From contig PCDL01000011.1 in NCBI GenBank assembly GCA_002778095.1, forward strand, positions 4,526,001 to 4,590,000: a stretch of 64,000 bases of DNA. Reading direction: 5' to 3'. Shown in pieces: positions 46,701-59,314 of the stretch (the stretch's first letter is position 1; every line of letters begins with the position of its first letter). Source of the stretch: Fragosphaeria purpurea (lineage: Eukaryota > Ascomycota > Sordariomycetes > Ophiostomatales > Ophiostomataceae). The notes below the pieces were generated by a model. That model worked only from the letters and a program-made list of their open reading frames with translations, did no database searches and was not told where the DNA came from. A program made the translations under genes and the position numbers.

Positions 46701-47307
46701 CGCCGCCGCCGTCGCGTTCCAGCCTGCTTCCATCTGCGCCTCACCTTTTCGCTTATCGCTTTGTCAACCGACGATCGGACGAGGAGAGCCAATTCGTCTA
46801 CGGAACGTTGATCCAGCCGCGTCTGTTTCGGTGTGACTATCTATCCAGCTCGATCAGCCCGGGAGTTGGTTTTTTTCTTCTTCTTTCTAGTTTGTTCCCC
46901 CTTCTTCTGTGTCGCCTCGGAACCCGCGTATGCGCCCGCACCTAGCCGCCACGGGTTGATTGCGTTCTACGCGACACACACCTATCGCGATCAGACGTTG
47001 ACGTCGGACGAGAGACGCTGAGCTGGACTTCGACCCAAAGCCCCGCGCCATCTTGCCGCCATCTTGCCGCCATCTCCCTACCCACCTCCGGTCCGCCGCA
47101 TCTTTTACCGCTGTCGCCGTCGTGTTTTTTACGCCTGCGGCGCCTCCGTTCCGCCCCCTTCCCCGTCGGTGGTTTACCCGTTTCTACACCCTAGCGCATG
47201 CTTGCCACCTTTTGACGCTCGAACCATCTGTCACACACACTCCTCTCCCCTCTCTCGGCATCTTTTGCCCTTGCGCTAAAGGCGTTTCTGCGTCAAGAAC
47301 CACAAAC
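43721..47307. other. Intergenic region and CT-rich upstream of the SWIB gene
   Basis: About 3.6 kb without a supportable gene. From about 45700 the plus strand is CT-rich in blocks (45760-46020, 46850-46910), consistent with a long promoter/leader of the SWIB gene. A minus-strand frame at 44191-44433 is Lys/Arg/Trp-rich but not assignable. Confidence 0.5.
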
Positions 47308-48677
47308 ATGGCTGCTCCACGTAAGTTTGAATTGAACAACTCGCCGGAGCCTCTGCTACTTGTTGCGGGCGTGGAATGGATACGTTTTTTCTCGAGGCTG
47401 GTCTTGTCGACTGGCACCTGAGTGCCCCGAGACAGAAACAGAAGAAGATAAAGGAGAAGATGAGGCAGCGTATGCATGCGTCTTGAAGCTCGAAAACCGC
47501 TGAAGTGTTCTAACGTGTTCTACTTCTCCCATACACAGTCACAGACGAGGAGCTGCAGCGGTATACGCAGCTTGTTGATGCCATCCTGTCGACCGCCGAT
47601 CTCTTGACCGTGACTAGGAAGAAGGTACGCAAGGGCCTGGAACGAGCCCTCGGCGGCAAAGACCTCAGCGATCAAAAGGTACGATTTTATTTCGGCACTT
47701 CGTATGAATTTGTTTCGCCCCCTTCCTAGGTGTGCGTCGTGGGGACGCATACAAAAGAAAAAGAGAAAAGAAAAATTAACACAGTTTGCAGGTTGCCATC
47801 AAAGCTCTCATTGAGGCTCGTTTCGATGCCATCAATTCCCAGTCCCAGTCTACGGGTGCCATGCCCACGCCGCCGCTACATCCCAACCACGACAGCGGCG
47901 AAGGCGACGATGACGATTATACCCGCACGCCGCGCAAGCGCGACTACACCGCGTCCTTGGGCGACGGTGACGCCGACAGCTATGCCGGTTCCTCGCACCG
48001 CGGCACCGTAGACCGCGAAATTAAGGTGTCGTTGTACGACGAGGACGAATACGAGAACAACAACGGCATCGACACGCCCGCCAAGAAGAAGCACAAGCGG
48101 TCGTCCTCATCGGTCGAAGACGCGGACGCCCGGCTGGCCGCGGAGCTGCAGGCACAAGAAAATCGCTTGGCGCGGGCACGCACCACGCGGGGGGGTGGCA
48201 CGGCCAAAGCAGCCAAGCCACGGAAAAAGGCGCCGGCCAAAAAGAAGAGCGCCGCCAAGGTAAAAGATGAGGACGGTGGCGGTGACAGAATCGGTGGCAG
48301 CGACGTCGACAGCGATGAAGTAGATGCGCCCGTCAAGCGCAGAGGCGGTGGGTTCCAGAAACCGTTTAACCTGAGCTACCAGCTAGGGGAACTGGTGGGC
48401 ACAACACAGGTGGGTATTTTTTTTGTCTCTCCACCTTTTTGTCTTTTTTTCCTTGCTCGCCCGTTGCACACTAACTTTTTCGACCCAGCTTTCCCGGCCA
48501 CAAGTTGTCAAGAAATTGTGGGAGCACATCAAGGGCAACAACCTGCAGGACCCGACCGACAAGCGACAAATACGCTGCGACGACAAGATGCAAGCCGTGT
48601 TCAAGCAACAACGAGTAGACATGTTTCAGATGAACAAGTTGCTCGGCAACCACTTGTACCCGGTGGACGAAGAGTAG
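47308..48677 (+). CDS. DEK_C + SWIB/MDM2-domain chromatin protein (Uaf30/Tri1-like)
   Basis: Four exons (47308-47320, 47539-47678, 47792-48409, 48489-48677), with introns of 218, 113 and 79 nt, give 319 aa. The first coding exon is only 13 nt. Residues 5-60 are a DEK C-terminal-type helical domain (DEELQRYTQLVDAILSTAD and on). The middle is low-complexity, acidic and Lys-rich with nuclear-localisation-like KKKHKR and Ala/Lys runs. Residues about 240-317 form a SWIB/MDM2 domain (LSRPQVVKKLWEHIKGNNLQ; FQMNKLLGNHLYP). The architecture matches yeast Uaf30 (Pol I upstream activating factor) and its paralogue Tri1. Which role applies here cannot be read from sequence. Confidence 0.9.
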
Positions 48678-50147
48678 TCGACAGAAAGCCGAGGGGAGGC
48701 ACGGCATTATCAGGGTGAGAGCAGGGGAACGAAGGGACGGAGAAAATGATTAGGCGAAAGAGAAACAAAAATACTAGGCGTTCGGGGCGTGATTCTTCCT
48801 TTGTTGATTTCACCCCCCCGGTGAACGGGTTTATTGTGCGCTTCTGTTGACGGGATTTATTGCTCCTCACTTTGTTGCGTTTGCTTCTGCCGGGTTTACC
48901 ATCGCATCGAATTTCTCGTACTTTATTTTCTTTCCCATTTTCTCCTTACGTCTTTTGTTACATTTTTTATGTCTTTCTATGTGTTGGGCCTCGTTGTCTT
49001 TCTGCATGCTGCTGAATCGGTCTCCACCACCTCTCTCTCTCTCTTTGTCTCATGTCGTTCTAATTTGTGTGAACGGCCTGTTTGACGGGCATCGGGCGGG
49101 TTCTTGGGACGCGCCGATGCATGGGAGTATAGCTTTGGTATGGTAATGGCGATAGGGGGCCGTTGATGATCGAACAAGGCATCTATCTTGCAAACGTATG
49201 TTTGGGCTGGAAGAATAAAATGCTTCCTTTCCCGCCGTCAGCTCTAATAGACCTACTTTTTTAGCTAGTCGCAGTGTTTCTTCGCTAAACAGAGTTGTCG
49301 TGCTTCTCGCTTTACCATATCTCGACCTGCGAGGCTGTGTAGATTGGAAATAGCAAGCCATATTGTGCCTTGACAATGTTCACTGCGGTATGGGTATGGA
49401 ATACTCCCGTAATGAGTCAAACAAAGTCATTCTGAGCTAGATAGTGACTTGGTTTCTCACTGGAGCTTGTGTGGCCTTGGGTCATTGTCGACCAATAGGA
49501 TGACGGTACCGGCAAGGCTGAGCCGGGTTGTGGCGCCTGTGCTAGCCGGATGACTCGTAACACTCCGCCTGGCGGGGCAGGCGCAATTCCATTCCTCGCT
49601 GGAAATGCTTAGTCATCACAAATGTTGAATTTGCCTCGTCTTTTTGCCCCGCGGCGTATGGTCCGTGCGCCATACAACGAACGACGGGACTTGTGCTTAA
49701 CCGTTTTTGGATGGACCGGCAAAGGGCCAGGAAGCACAAGCATTGGACAAACGGCTGGTTTTTTTTTGTGTTTCTTCGCAGCACACAATTTCGGCTTTCT
49801 GGGGGCTCACCGTTTTCCTTTAAGAAGAGAGACCGAGACGAAGAGGCGAGGTTCCCGGCGCTCTTTCTTTATTTTGAACAACTGTGTTTTTCTATTTTTT
49901 GCTTTCCCGCAGTTTTTCGTCTTTTTTTTTCCGTCGATTCTTTTCATTCTTGTTTGTAGAGCATCACTCATTTGCCCCCAATTTTTTTGTTGAGACGTTT
50001 GACGGCTCTTCTGATTACTGAATTGCTTTGGTTTTCGCGAGACTTGGACCACGGCTTGTGCTTTGGGCACGATTTTGTCAGCTGATACGAACCGACCACG
50101 CAACACTGGCTTCCCCATCGAACGTCGACACATCACGATCGCAGGCC
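48678..50147. other. Intergenic spacer and Hel2 upstream region
   Basis: 3' flank of the SWIB gene (AATAAA at 49214), then about 1 kb with no gene. CT/T-rich blocks at 49740-49990 precede the Hel2 leader. Only chance frames were seen. Confidence 0.5.
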
Positions 50148-53100
50148 ATGGCAGGAGGAGAAGGAGGCGGAACCGAGGCAGGCGCAGGTTCAAACACGGC
50201 CTCTCAGTCGAGACCGGCCCGAGGAGGACGTGGCGGATCAGGATCAGGCGGTGACGGCAGTAGTAGGCGAGGCCGTGGCCGAGGCGAAGGCCGGGACGGC
50301 GGCCGGGAACGGGGTGGTGGTGGTGGTGGTAGTGGTCGCGGCGGTGAACGGGGCGGTGAACGGGGCGGTGAACGGAGCGGCGATGCACAACAAGGTCGTG
50401 GCGGGGGCGGGCACCGGAGACGAGGTGGTGGCGGCGGCGGCGGCGGCGGCGGGCGGCACACGTCAGGAACACCGAAGGATGGCGTAGCAAACACGACCGA
50501 CGCAGCGGCACGGATACCGCAGTCGCGCCGAGACGCTCTTCTGCGGGGAGCCGTCGACGGCAATGCGGCCACCACGTCCGGCGAAGCGGCAGCCGCGGCG
50601 GCTGCCGGCGACACCGACGACGACGCTGAAGTCTGCTTTATCTGCGCCAACCCTGTCATCCACCACTCCATCGCACCCTGCAACCACATTACTTGCCACA
50701 TTTGCGCGCTGCGCATGCGTGCGCTGTACCGGACAAAGGACTGTCCGCACTGCCGGGTGAGTTTTCTTCTTTTGTCTGCGTTTTTTGATCTTCTGATGTT
50801 TTTTTGAATTCTGTGGCTTTTATTTTTTTGCTAATCCTTGTCTCCAGACGCCGGCACCGTACGTCATCTTTACCGACGACCCATCAAAGCGCTTCGACGA
50901 GTACTCCGACTCCGACATCAGCAGCACCGACGACAACATTGGCATCAAGTACACCAACGAGGACATTGTGGGCGACACGGTACTGTTGCTGCGTTACAAC
51001 TGTCCGGACGAGTCCTGCGATTATGCTGCCTTTGGCTGGCCCGACCTGCACCGCCACGTCCGCTCCGTCCACCACAAGAAGATGTGCGACCTCTGCACGC
51101 GCAACAAAAAGGTGTTCACCCACGAGCACGAGCTCTTCACCGACAAGGGGCTCGAAACCCACATGCGCCACGGTGACGACCGGCCGGGCGCCATCGACCA
51201 GACGGGCTTCAAGGGCCACCCACTCTGCGGTTTTTGCGGCGAGCGCTTCTACGACGACGACAAGCTCTACGAGCACTGCCGCAACCGGCACGAGCGCTGC
51301 TTTCTGTGCGACCGCCGCGACGCCCGCCAGCCGCACTACTACCGCAACTACGACGCCCTCGAGAAGCATTTTCGTGAAGACCACTATTTGTGTTTCGACC
51401 GCGAGTGCCTCGAAAAGAAATTTGTGGTCTTCGAGTCCGAGATCGACCTCAAGGCCCACCAGCTGAGCGAGCACGGCAACACGCTCTCCAAGGACGTGCG
51501 GCGCGACGTGCAGGTTGTCAGTCTAGCCGACTTTGACTACCGTCCGGCATACCAAGCCGAACGGCGTGGTGGTGCCGGTGGCGGTGGTGGGAGTGGTGGA
51601 GGGCGGGGACGCGGCGGTGGCCGTGAGCGTGACCACGGGGGGCAGGACCACGGCCAGCCTGGGCGTGCAGGGCGACCAAGCCGTGGCCGCGACCCCAACG
51701 CCGACGCGCCCGTGCCCATCAGCTCGGCGCAAAACATGCGCCGCGACGAGATTGCGTACCAGCGCCAGCTGGCCATCCACTCAGCCCAGTCCATTTCCAA
51801 CCGCACCTTTGGCAGCCATCTGTCGACACCCACACCGGCAACAACATCCTCGCAGTCGGGAGGATCATCATCATCAGCAGCCGCTGCAGGTACAACATCA
51901 ACAGCCAACAACCGAAGAAACGCAGCCCCCGGCGAAAGCGCGACGTCCGAACACGCTCTGGTCGATCCGATGGAGGCGCTCAGTGTCGCAGACCTCGCCC
52001 ACCTGCCCCCGCAGGACCGTGCCCGGCTCGTGCGCCACGGTGCCGTCATCGAGCGCGCGTCTAACCTGCTTGGCAGCAACCCGAGCAAGGTCAACGCTTT
52101 CCGCGCCAACATTTCCGCCTATCGCACGGGCGCGCTGACGGCCACCCAGCTGATTGAGGCGTTCTCGAACCTGTTCGCCGACACCAGCGACACCGCCCTT
52201 GGGAGCCTCGTACGCGAAGTGGCGGACCTGTTTGAGGAGCCCGCCAAGGCGGATGCTTTGCGGAAGGCGCTGCACGACCGCCGCGCCGTGCACGAGGACT
52301 ACCCGTCGCTGCCCACGCTCGGCGGCATGCATGGCGCCACAACCTCAACGAGTGGCTGGGCTGCGGCCGTGTCTGCCTCGCCGGCATCCTCGTCCACGGC
52401 GTCGGCGCCGGCCGCGGCAGCGCAACGGCAGTCGTCTACGCGCGTGCTGCGCCTCAAACACAGCACGCGCTCTAATAGCATCGTCGGAAACGCTGCGGCA
52501 GTGGCAGCCGCTGTCAGCAACAACGGTAACAACAATAGCAAAAGTGGCACAGGGCCATCTGGACGGAGCGTCCCCGGTGCCACGTGGACCGTGCCGTCGT
52601 CGCGGCCGGCCGTAGCACCCCGCATGACAGGCATGGCTGCGGCGCCCCCTGCATCATCGGCGTTCCCCGCGCTGCCGAGCAGCACCGCCAGTGGCAAGAA
52701 GGCTACATCTTTGGCCGCGTCGTCTTCCTGGGGTGGCGCTGCCGGTGCAGCATCATCCGCAGGCGGTGGCCGATCGGGTGGCGCGCCGTCCTCTTCGTCG
52801 TCTTCGCTGGCTGCACGACTCGGCGGTAACGGGCCGTCGTCGTCGCAGCCGAGCTCGCGTTCTAGCACGCCGTACCGGCCACAGCGGCCACCCGGTAACG
52901 GCGGAGGCGAAGACGCGTTTCCGGCGCTCCCCGCGGCGCCGAAGCCGCTCACGACCATTTTCGGTTACGGACGAGGTGCGGTGCGGCGGGATTTGGGAGG
53001 AAACCGCGATACGGGGTTCTCCTGGAACGGCAACGGCGCTGGCGGTAGCAGCAATGCGCACGACCCAACAGGCGGCGCGTCTGGTGGTGCATCAGGTGGC

Positions 53101-53184
53101 GAAGCGGCCGACGACGACGAGGCGGGTAGAGGCGGCAAGAAGAAGGGAAAGCAGGGCAAAAAGGTGCTGGTGCAGTGGGGCTGA
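50148..53184 (+). CDS. hel2: RING E3 ubiquitin ligase Hel2/ZNF598
   Basis: Two exons (50148-50756, 50848-53184) around a 91-nt intron give 981 aa. The ATG at 50148 replaces an upstream in-frame TTG. Order: a Gly/Arg-rich N-terminus with GGER repeats; a C3HC4-type RING at about 161-203 (CFICANPVIHHSIAPCNH ... CPHCR); then a C2H2-type zinc-finger block at about 245-430 (CPDESCDYAAFGWPDLHRHV, CGFCGERFYDDDKLYEHC, CFDRECLEKKFVVF); and a long low-complexity tail rich in Ser/Ala/Gly. This is the ribosome-quality-control ligase that senses collided ribosomes and ubiquitylates small-subunit proteins to start RQC. It is cytoplasmic. The intron falls exactly at the end of the RING. Convergent with the FMO gene, 205 bp away. 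Confidence 0.95.
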
Positions 53185-53389
53185 ACATAGACATGCTCAC
53201 TCGTGACAAGTTGGAAGCGACTGTCACGACACTAGGGACACATTGTATTTATGGGCTTGGATACGAGCATAGCAAGAGGAATGAAGATTTTTTATATTAG
53301 ATGGCGGTTTGCACCCATATACTGTTTCTACTTTGTGTGTCCTCTCTACCGTTGGTCCTACAAAAAGATATGCCAGCGCAATGCTATGT

Positions 53390-56140
53390 TCATCGGCCAC
53401 CACCATCCCCTTCCTCCCGCGCGATCCGCTGGTATCTCCCGTCGATTGTGTAGTCCTTGCGCGGGCCCCGCACCGCGTACTGCTGCCGCCAAGACCGCAC
53501 GTTGACGCCGGCAAAGGCAAAGGCGTACTGCGCGTCGTAGTAGTCATCCTCGCACAGATGGCCCGCCGTGGCGTGCCACCCAGAAGCGTGGTCCTTTCCG
53601 GCCGTCGCCGCAAACTGCAGCACGTGGAACAAATAGTCGGCCCGCGTCGCGTCGTCGGTGCGCACAAACCACACGCTCAGCCGGTCCCGCACGGCGTCGT
53701 ACCGCCAGACATACCGCCGCGTCGCCCGGAACGCGGGCCCGTTGTCGGCCGTAAACGTGCCGTCCTCCACGTAGAGGTACTCGAGGTCGTTGGCGTCTGC
53801 AATGTTCATGTTGGTCCCCGGCTTTTCGCCGTCTCTCGTCGCCACCCGCAGGCGGAACTCGGCCGTGCCGACGAACCGCCCGCTCGGATGGCTCGGCAGG
53901 CGGCTCGACAGCTGCCGGTCCAGCGCCCACGTGCCCTGCAGGCTGCGGAAGACGGCGGCGGCCACGAAACGGGCGCGGTGCAGCCCCGCAGCGGCGTCTG
54001 CAAACGCCGCATGAACGGCGCGAGCGGATTCGGCGGCGGCGGCGGCATCGCTGTCGTCTTCCGCTACGCTGCGGTACTGGGCCGGTGTCACGATGTCCAT
54101 GGTCACGTCCTTTGTGGACAACGCCTTGGCACCGCCGTTGACGGTTGTGTCTGTGAGCCGCTGCCGCTTCAGCGCCAGCGCCTGCGCAAACGTCTCCATC
54201 ACGTACAAGTAATCACCCAGTGGAAATTGTGCGGCACGCGGGTCGTTTCGCAGGGCCAATGTTTGCGCCAGAGGACGCCTCTGGGCGTCGGCGGCGAGCG
54301 CGGGCGCCAACGTCGCTGGCCACCGTGGTGAGCTGGCCGGGTACCACGGATGGGCTTCCGACAGAACGTGGTTCGTTGGCAATGTAGTGGTGGCGTCGGC
54401 GGCAAACAGCGCCGCAGCCAGGCGGGCCTGCATCTCCATGACGCCCCAGTACGGCCCCCGGTAAAGGCCGACGCAGGCAAACCGCGGCACGGCCGGGTGG
54501 TGGGTGCCGTGGAAGGCGAGCCCAAAAACGGTCTGCCGCGGGACAGCTGGGTCGATGCCAAGAGCGGTGCGTACGGTGGTGGGAAGAAAGGACAGCGATG
54601 GACCCGAAGTGAAGCCAGTGGCTAGAACAATGCCGGCGATGGGGGTGAGGGTAGAAGTAGAGGGAGCTTCGCAGTCGTGTTCGGTTTTGCTCTTTGGGAC
54701 CGTTGTGATGCTGGCGGTCTGCCCTGTTATCGCCGCCAGCCGTCCGCGTTGCACCGTAATACGGCCCGACCGCACGTGTTCCAAGTAAGGGTCACTCACA
54801 GCAACGTACGGCGGCGCGTCCCGGACGGCATCGTTGTCGCTGGGGATGGCCAGTGCGGGCGCGATGTCAGCTTGGTCGGTACCGAGCATACGTTCGATGC
54901 CTTCGTGGCGGCGGCGGCATGCTTCAACGCCGACGTGACCCTGGGTGTCGGTAAGCGGCCGCGGTCGTGGATGTAGGTTGGCGGATGTGAAATCCACGGG
55001 AAGAAAGGGGGGTGCGTCAACGGCTGGCTGTTTAATGTTAGAGAAGCGACACAAATAAAATCAATAATTCTTATGCATATGGGAAGACCAACCGATGGCG
55101 ATGCAAACCGAGGTAGCACCCAAAGGGGCCGCTGGATGACGTGGTGCACAGAGTAGGCCTCTGGGTGCCGGATGGGCGAGACGACGGAGGACGGCGCGTG
55201 TTCTGCCGACGACAGGTGGGTGGCGATCGAGGCGGCGATTTCGACGCCAGAGAACTGGCCGCCCACCACCAGGATTTTGCCACCGCTGGGGGTGCCGGTG
55301 TCTGCCCCAGCAGTCGTGCCTGTGCTCATTTGCGTCCCAAAGAGCGAGTGCAGGTTGCGATACTCGCTGCTGTGGACGATCGGCACGGTCGTGTCTTTTG
55401 CCGCGGCCGTTGAATGCCACGGCACCCCGGCCGGCACGGCGGGCCCGCCAAAGTAGCCGCTGGCCACAACGAGGTAGTCAAACACGCCGGCGTCGGTTTC
55501 TTCAGCTGTATCTGCTGCCGCCGCGGTTGCTTTCGTCCATACGTGCCATCCACCGCGCCCGCCGTCGATCAGCTCCGTGCGCGTCACGCGGCGGCCTAGG
55601 TGCACGTCAATGTCGTTGGCATCCGCGCCATGGCTGCTGCTGCCATTGCTGCTAGCAGGCGAGCAGTATTCACGGTAGTACCGCTCTAGGTACTGGCCGA
55701 TCTGCCAGGCCCGGGGGAACGGCGGGAGGCGTGCAGCGTCGTCGTCGTCGCCGCCGCCGCCGCCGTTGCCGTTGCCGTTGCTGCTGCCCCCGTCTGCTCC
55801 TGATCCTGCCGGCGCCGTGTCCCACGCCAGCCCGCTAAACTGCGTCGTGTGGAAGCTCTGGTTGGAAACCATCAGCGGGTTGACCAGACCGCTGTCGTCG
55901 TCCGGGCTTGATGGCCACAGCCCCCCGATGCGCGGTTGGCTCTCAAAGAGCGTGACGCGGAAGAGGCCGCGGGCGCAAGGGTCCCAGAGCAGGGTTTTGG
56001 CAGCGACAAGGCCCGAGGGGCCGCCGCCTGGGACGGTTAGCAAGGTGTCATTTTTTCAAAGAAAAGCGGGAAAAAAAAGGAAAGGAGGACAGCACAGACG
56101 TACCCACGATGCACACCGTCTTCTTCGTTTTGACTGCCAT
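53390..56140 (-). CDS. Flavin monooxygenase fused to DUF6314
   Basis: Three exons (56140-56104, 56027-55093, 55027-53390), with introns of 76 and 65 nt, each with a CTAAC branch, give 869 aa. N-terminal FMO-like part: FAD Rossmann motif VGGGPSGLVAAK at about 11-22, the HSSEYR stretch, NADPH motif VVGGQFSGVEIA, and a second nucleotide-type segment IVLATGFTSGP. Residues about 684-865 match DUF6314: GTWALDRQLSSR, VEDGTFTADNGPAFRATRRY, HLCEDDYYDAQYAFAF and DYTIDGRYQR. The likely activity is oxygenation of a small molecule; the DUF6314 role is unknown. A low-complexity Gly/Asn/Asp insert lies near residue 85. Divergent from the HET gene. Confidence 0.85.
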
Positions 56141-57442
56141 CCTGGTCGGCAATCGGCGAAGGCGCCCGGCGCGCGCGTGGCAGAGAAACTGCGTGACGGA
56201 CGCTATTTGGCAAGGGAAAAATAAAACAGCAAGAAGACGACAACCAAAGTGGACAGCCGCTTTTTTGTGCTGTGCGACGAAGCGACTCGTGAGGTACGTC
56301 AAATGTTGTTGGGGTGTTAGTTGCGTTTGCGTTTGTTCTCGGCCCCTCCAAGCCAGCGCCCTTTTGGCAGGCCGGCTGGGCAGAAAACAGCACCCATATA
56401 TATATGTATATTCCTGGGTCACTGGAAAAGGCTTCGCGGCCAGAAATCGCACCACCAACCCAACAACAACCGCGACATTCTGTCCAACACTCTGTAACGC
56501 GCCTCCTATTTCAACTTTCATGACATGTTTTTCCGCGGCTGGCCGGCTGACGTTATGTCTCGTCAGCTTATATCGGTTTAGCGTTTATCTATCTTTACGA
56601 TGGGCAAAAAGGGGACAGTCGACATAAAGGTGGGTGGGCCTTAAAGAGCTGACATTTGGCCACACAGTTTGCCTGCCGATCCATGCTGACTGACCGTCAG
56701 ATGGTCCTCTTTCAATGAGAAATAATTCCAGTTGAAGTAGGCTAAGCTGAATAATTTTCTTTTCATGCTACGAGTTTGGAAACCAGTTTGAAGTCACATC
56801 TTCAAGTGAGATAAGAACATCTTTTGTAACAGCTTGTCACGGCTGATTAGATTCGGTCACTTCATATTGCATCTGTTCTTGGCCGGGCTGTGGCAGCACG
56901 ATTTAGCACCTTGCAAACCTTGTTTCTCTAGTTAACACTCATCACTTAATACAGAATTAACACTAAGCGCAGTTATTTTTTTTTTTCCTGCGTGAGTTTT
57001 TTCATATGCGCTTTTCTTAGACTAATACGGCTATGTCGGTTGTTTGCTTTGCTTGCTTGAGGTTGGGCTGCCGACACTTGATACCAGACGAGATAAACAA
57101 CAATGGGATTGGTCAATGCTGTGAGGAGACTTGTTTCTTTTAGGAACCATCCTGTTGCACATATGTACCCGTGGTGTGTCTGGCTGCAGTGTGTGGGTGG
57201 AGTGGGCTTTCATGAGGCAGGCTGGTCCATTCACAAAGGAAAGGGTGTGCTGGAATCGAAACACTTCATCAGGTTGGGCGCAAAAATTCAAAGACGAAGC
57301 GTATTTCGACGCATGGATATTTCTTTTTTTTTTTCCTGTTTTTTTAGGCTGTTTCCTTCCTCAATCATGTCTATTTTCATGTGTTTTTACGTCCATTTTG
57401 TCTCTTTTCTATGTAGTTCAAATTCAAAGAATCGAAGCAGCA
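56141..57442. promoter_or_regulatory. Divergent intergenic region, FMO / HET
   Basis: 1.3 kb between two divergent starts. An ATAT repeat (56395-56412) lies toward the FMO side. On the HET side a T-rich stretch and TATGTAG at about 57411-57417 could be the acceptor of a 5'-UTR intron; the open frame running upstream of the HET ATG crosses this region and is not considered coding. Confidence 0.4.
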
Positions 57443-59314
57443 ATGAGACTCATCAACGTCGAGACGATGGCGCTGGAGGAGTACTTTTCGGATATTCCAC
57501 CCTATGCCATCCTTTCCCATATGTGGAGCGGCGGCGAAGTGACATTTAGTGACTGGCAGGACCTCGACGCGGCACGATCAAAGCCGGGTTTCCACAAGAT
57601 CAGCCTAGCCTGCATGCAAGCGACGAAGGACGGCCTCCGTCATGTGTGGGTCGACACGAACTGCATCGACAAGACGAGCTCCGCGGAACTCTCCGAAGCC
57701 ATCAACTCCATGTTCGCGTGGTACCGCGATGCGATCGTCTGCTACGTGTTCTTGGAGGACGTGGCTGTGCCGGAGCACTTGCTTTGCCACGGCGAAGCCG
57801 ACGACGAGGGCGACGACGAGGGCGACAGCAGCGCCACGTATCTTGACGACCCGGTCGTTCAACAAACCTTTTCGGAAAGCCGATGGTTTACACGGGGATG
57901 GACGTTGCAGGAGCTGCTGGCGCCTGAGGTTGTTGTGTTTTTCTCCGCTGAGTGGCTGCAGCTTGGCACGAAGGAGGACAACTGCGATCTGGTCGCGTCC
58001 ATCACCGGCATCAACTCTATCTATCTCGTGCGCGGCGACCTGCGGAGCGCCAGCGTTGCGCACCGCATGTCGTGGGCGGCAAGGCGGGCGACGACGCGCG
58101 TTGAAGACACCGCGTACTGCCTGCTCGGCCTCTTCGACATCAACATGCCGCTGCTGTACGGCGAAGGCCACCGTGCGTTTCTCCGCCTGCAAGAAGAAAT
58201 AATCCGCGTGTCGGCGGACCAGACCATCTTTTGTTGGCAGTTTGACATGGTGCCGCACGAAGACTATTTCAACGACCTCACGCTCTACGGCGGCAGCGGC
58301 CGGACCATCCATCGCCAACGGGAGCTGCGGACGTGGACAAGCATTCTGGCACCGCATCCAGCAGTCTTTCGCGATTCGGCGGCGTATTCGCAAACAACAG
58401 CAACGGCGGTGTTCGGCAGACGCGGCCTGCCGACTCTGTACAGCATCACCAACTTTGGCTTAAGCATTTCGCTGCCGCTGCTGTACACCGCCATGGGCGC
58501 ATATGCGATGCTAGACGTCAGCAAAAAGCTTCCGGAGAATGACGAGGAGAATGGGGAGCGATTCAGAGACGACACCAAATACCAAAAGTGTGTGCTTCTT
58601 TGTCTGCACCGCATGCCCGACGGCCCCTACGTCCGTTTGCCGGGCGAACTGGTCGTCATGGTCGTCGAGACATCGTCAGCCCTCGGCGATGCGGTGTTGA
58701 CAGCACGCACGCCCTTGTTTGTCGACTGCCACAACAGGCACCGGAGCGCCGTGGAACATTTGGTCACGTTGGCCAGCAAGATACCCACGACGACCAACCA
58801 GCATGCCGCAGATGATAATCAGCCGCTCATCCTCACTTTTGGCTGGCCAATAGATTTCGGAGAAGACGACCACTCTGGTGAAGCAGATCTGATATTCAGC
58901 CGTTTCCACAGCACCATCGCGGCCGGCATTCCTCGTCAGCCAGGAGCCATGGGCGAAATCATCCTGAAGAGTGCGTTCTTCAAGGACAAATCACTCGATT
59001 TGGTCGTGGGGTGCCGGTACGATCCGCCACCGAAAAACAACTATGGGACGTGGTATGCGGCGACGCATGGCCCTGGCAGCCCGGTCACGGAAAAGGGACA
59101 GATGACGAAGTGGCTTGTAGATGCACGCCATGTCTCGACGTTTTACACATCCCAACTAAAAAGACGCCCCAAGACGGTAATTGATTGGCACCACGAAGCG
59201 CTTGATCTCAGGACCATCGATCCCTACTGCCTGTTTCAAACTTCACAGAATGTTGTGGTCTGGCGTTGCTTCAGCAATGGGGCGCTGTTTTGCCACATTA
59301 AAGTCAAGCATTAA
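57443..59314 (+). CDS. HET-domain protein (vegetative incompatibility type)
   Basis: A 623-aa protein from the ATG at 57443, which starts the family-typical MRLINVET. The HET domain fills about residues 20-230: YAILSHMWSGGEVTF, HVWVDTNCIDKTSSAELSEA, then ESRWFTRGWTLQELLAP. It is followed by RVEDTAYCLLGLFDINMPLL and YGEGHRAFLRLQEEII, and by a C-terminal region (about 250-620) of the kind found after HET in many such proteins. No NACHT, WD40 or ankyrin repeats are present. HET proteins mediate allorecognition and cell death in filamentous fungi, but most paralogues have no known partner. The gene looks intact. An acidic DEGDDEGD insertion lies within the HET domain near residue 120. Confidence 0.93.
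   Translation: MRLINVETMALEEYFSDIPPYAILSHMWSGGEVTFSDWQDLDAARSKPGFHKISLACMQATKDGLRHVWVDTNCIDKTSSAELSEAINSMFAWYRDAIVCYVFLEDVAVPEHLLCHGEADDEGDDEGDSSATYLDDPVVQQTFSESRWFTRGWTLQELLAPEVVVFFSAEWLQLGTKEDNCDLVASITGINSIYLVRGDLRSASVAHRMSWAARRATTRVEDTAYCLLGLFDINMPLLYGEGHRAFLRLQEEIIRVSADQTIFCWQFDMVPHEDYFNDLTLYGGSGRTIHRQRELRTWTSILAPHPAVFRDSAAYSQTTATAVFGRRGLPTLYSITNFGLSISLPLLYTAMGAYAMLDVSKKLPENDEENGERFRDDTKYQKCVLLCLHRMPDGPYVRLPGELVVMVVETSSALGDAVLTARTPLFVDCHNRHRSAVEHLVTLASKIPTTTNQHAADDNQPLILTFGWPIDFGEDDHSGEADLIFSRFHSTIAAGIPRQPGAMGEIILKSAFFKDKSLDLVVGCRYDPPPKNNYGTWYAATHGPGSPVTEKGQMTKWLVDARHVSTFYTSQLKRRPKTVIDWHHEALDLRTIDPYCLFQTSQNVVVWRCFSNGALFCHIKVKH

Noticed and set aside
57131..57442. In-frame N-terminal extension of the HET protein
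   Set aside because: Phe-rich, crosses a likely intron acceptor, and the family start MRLI lies at 57443.
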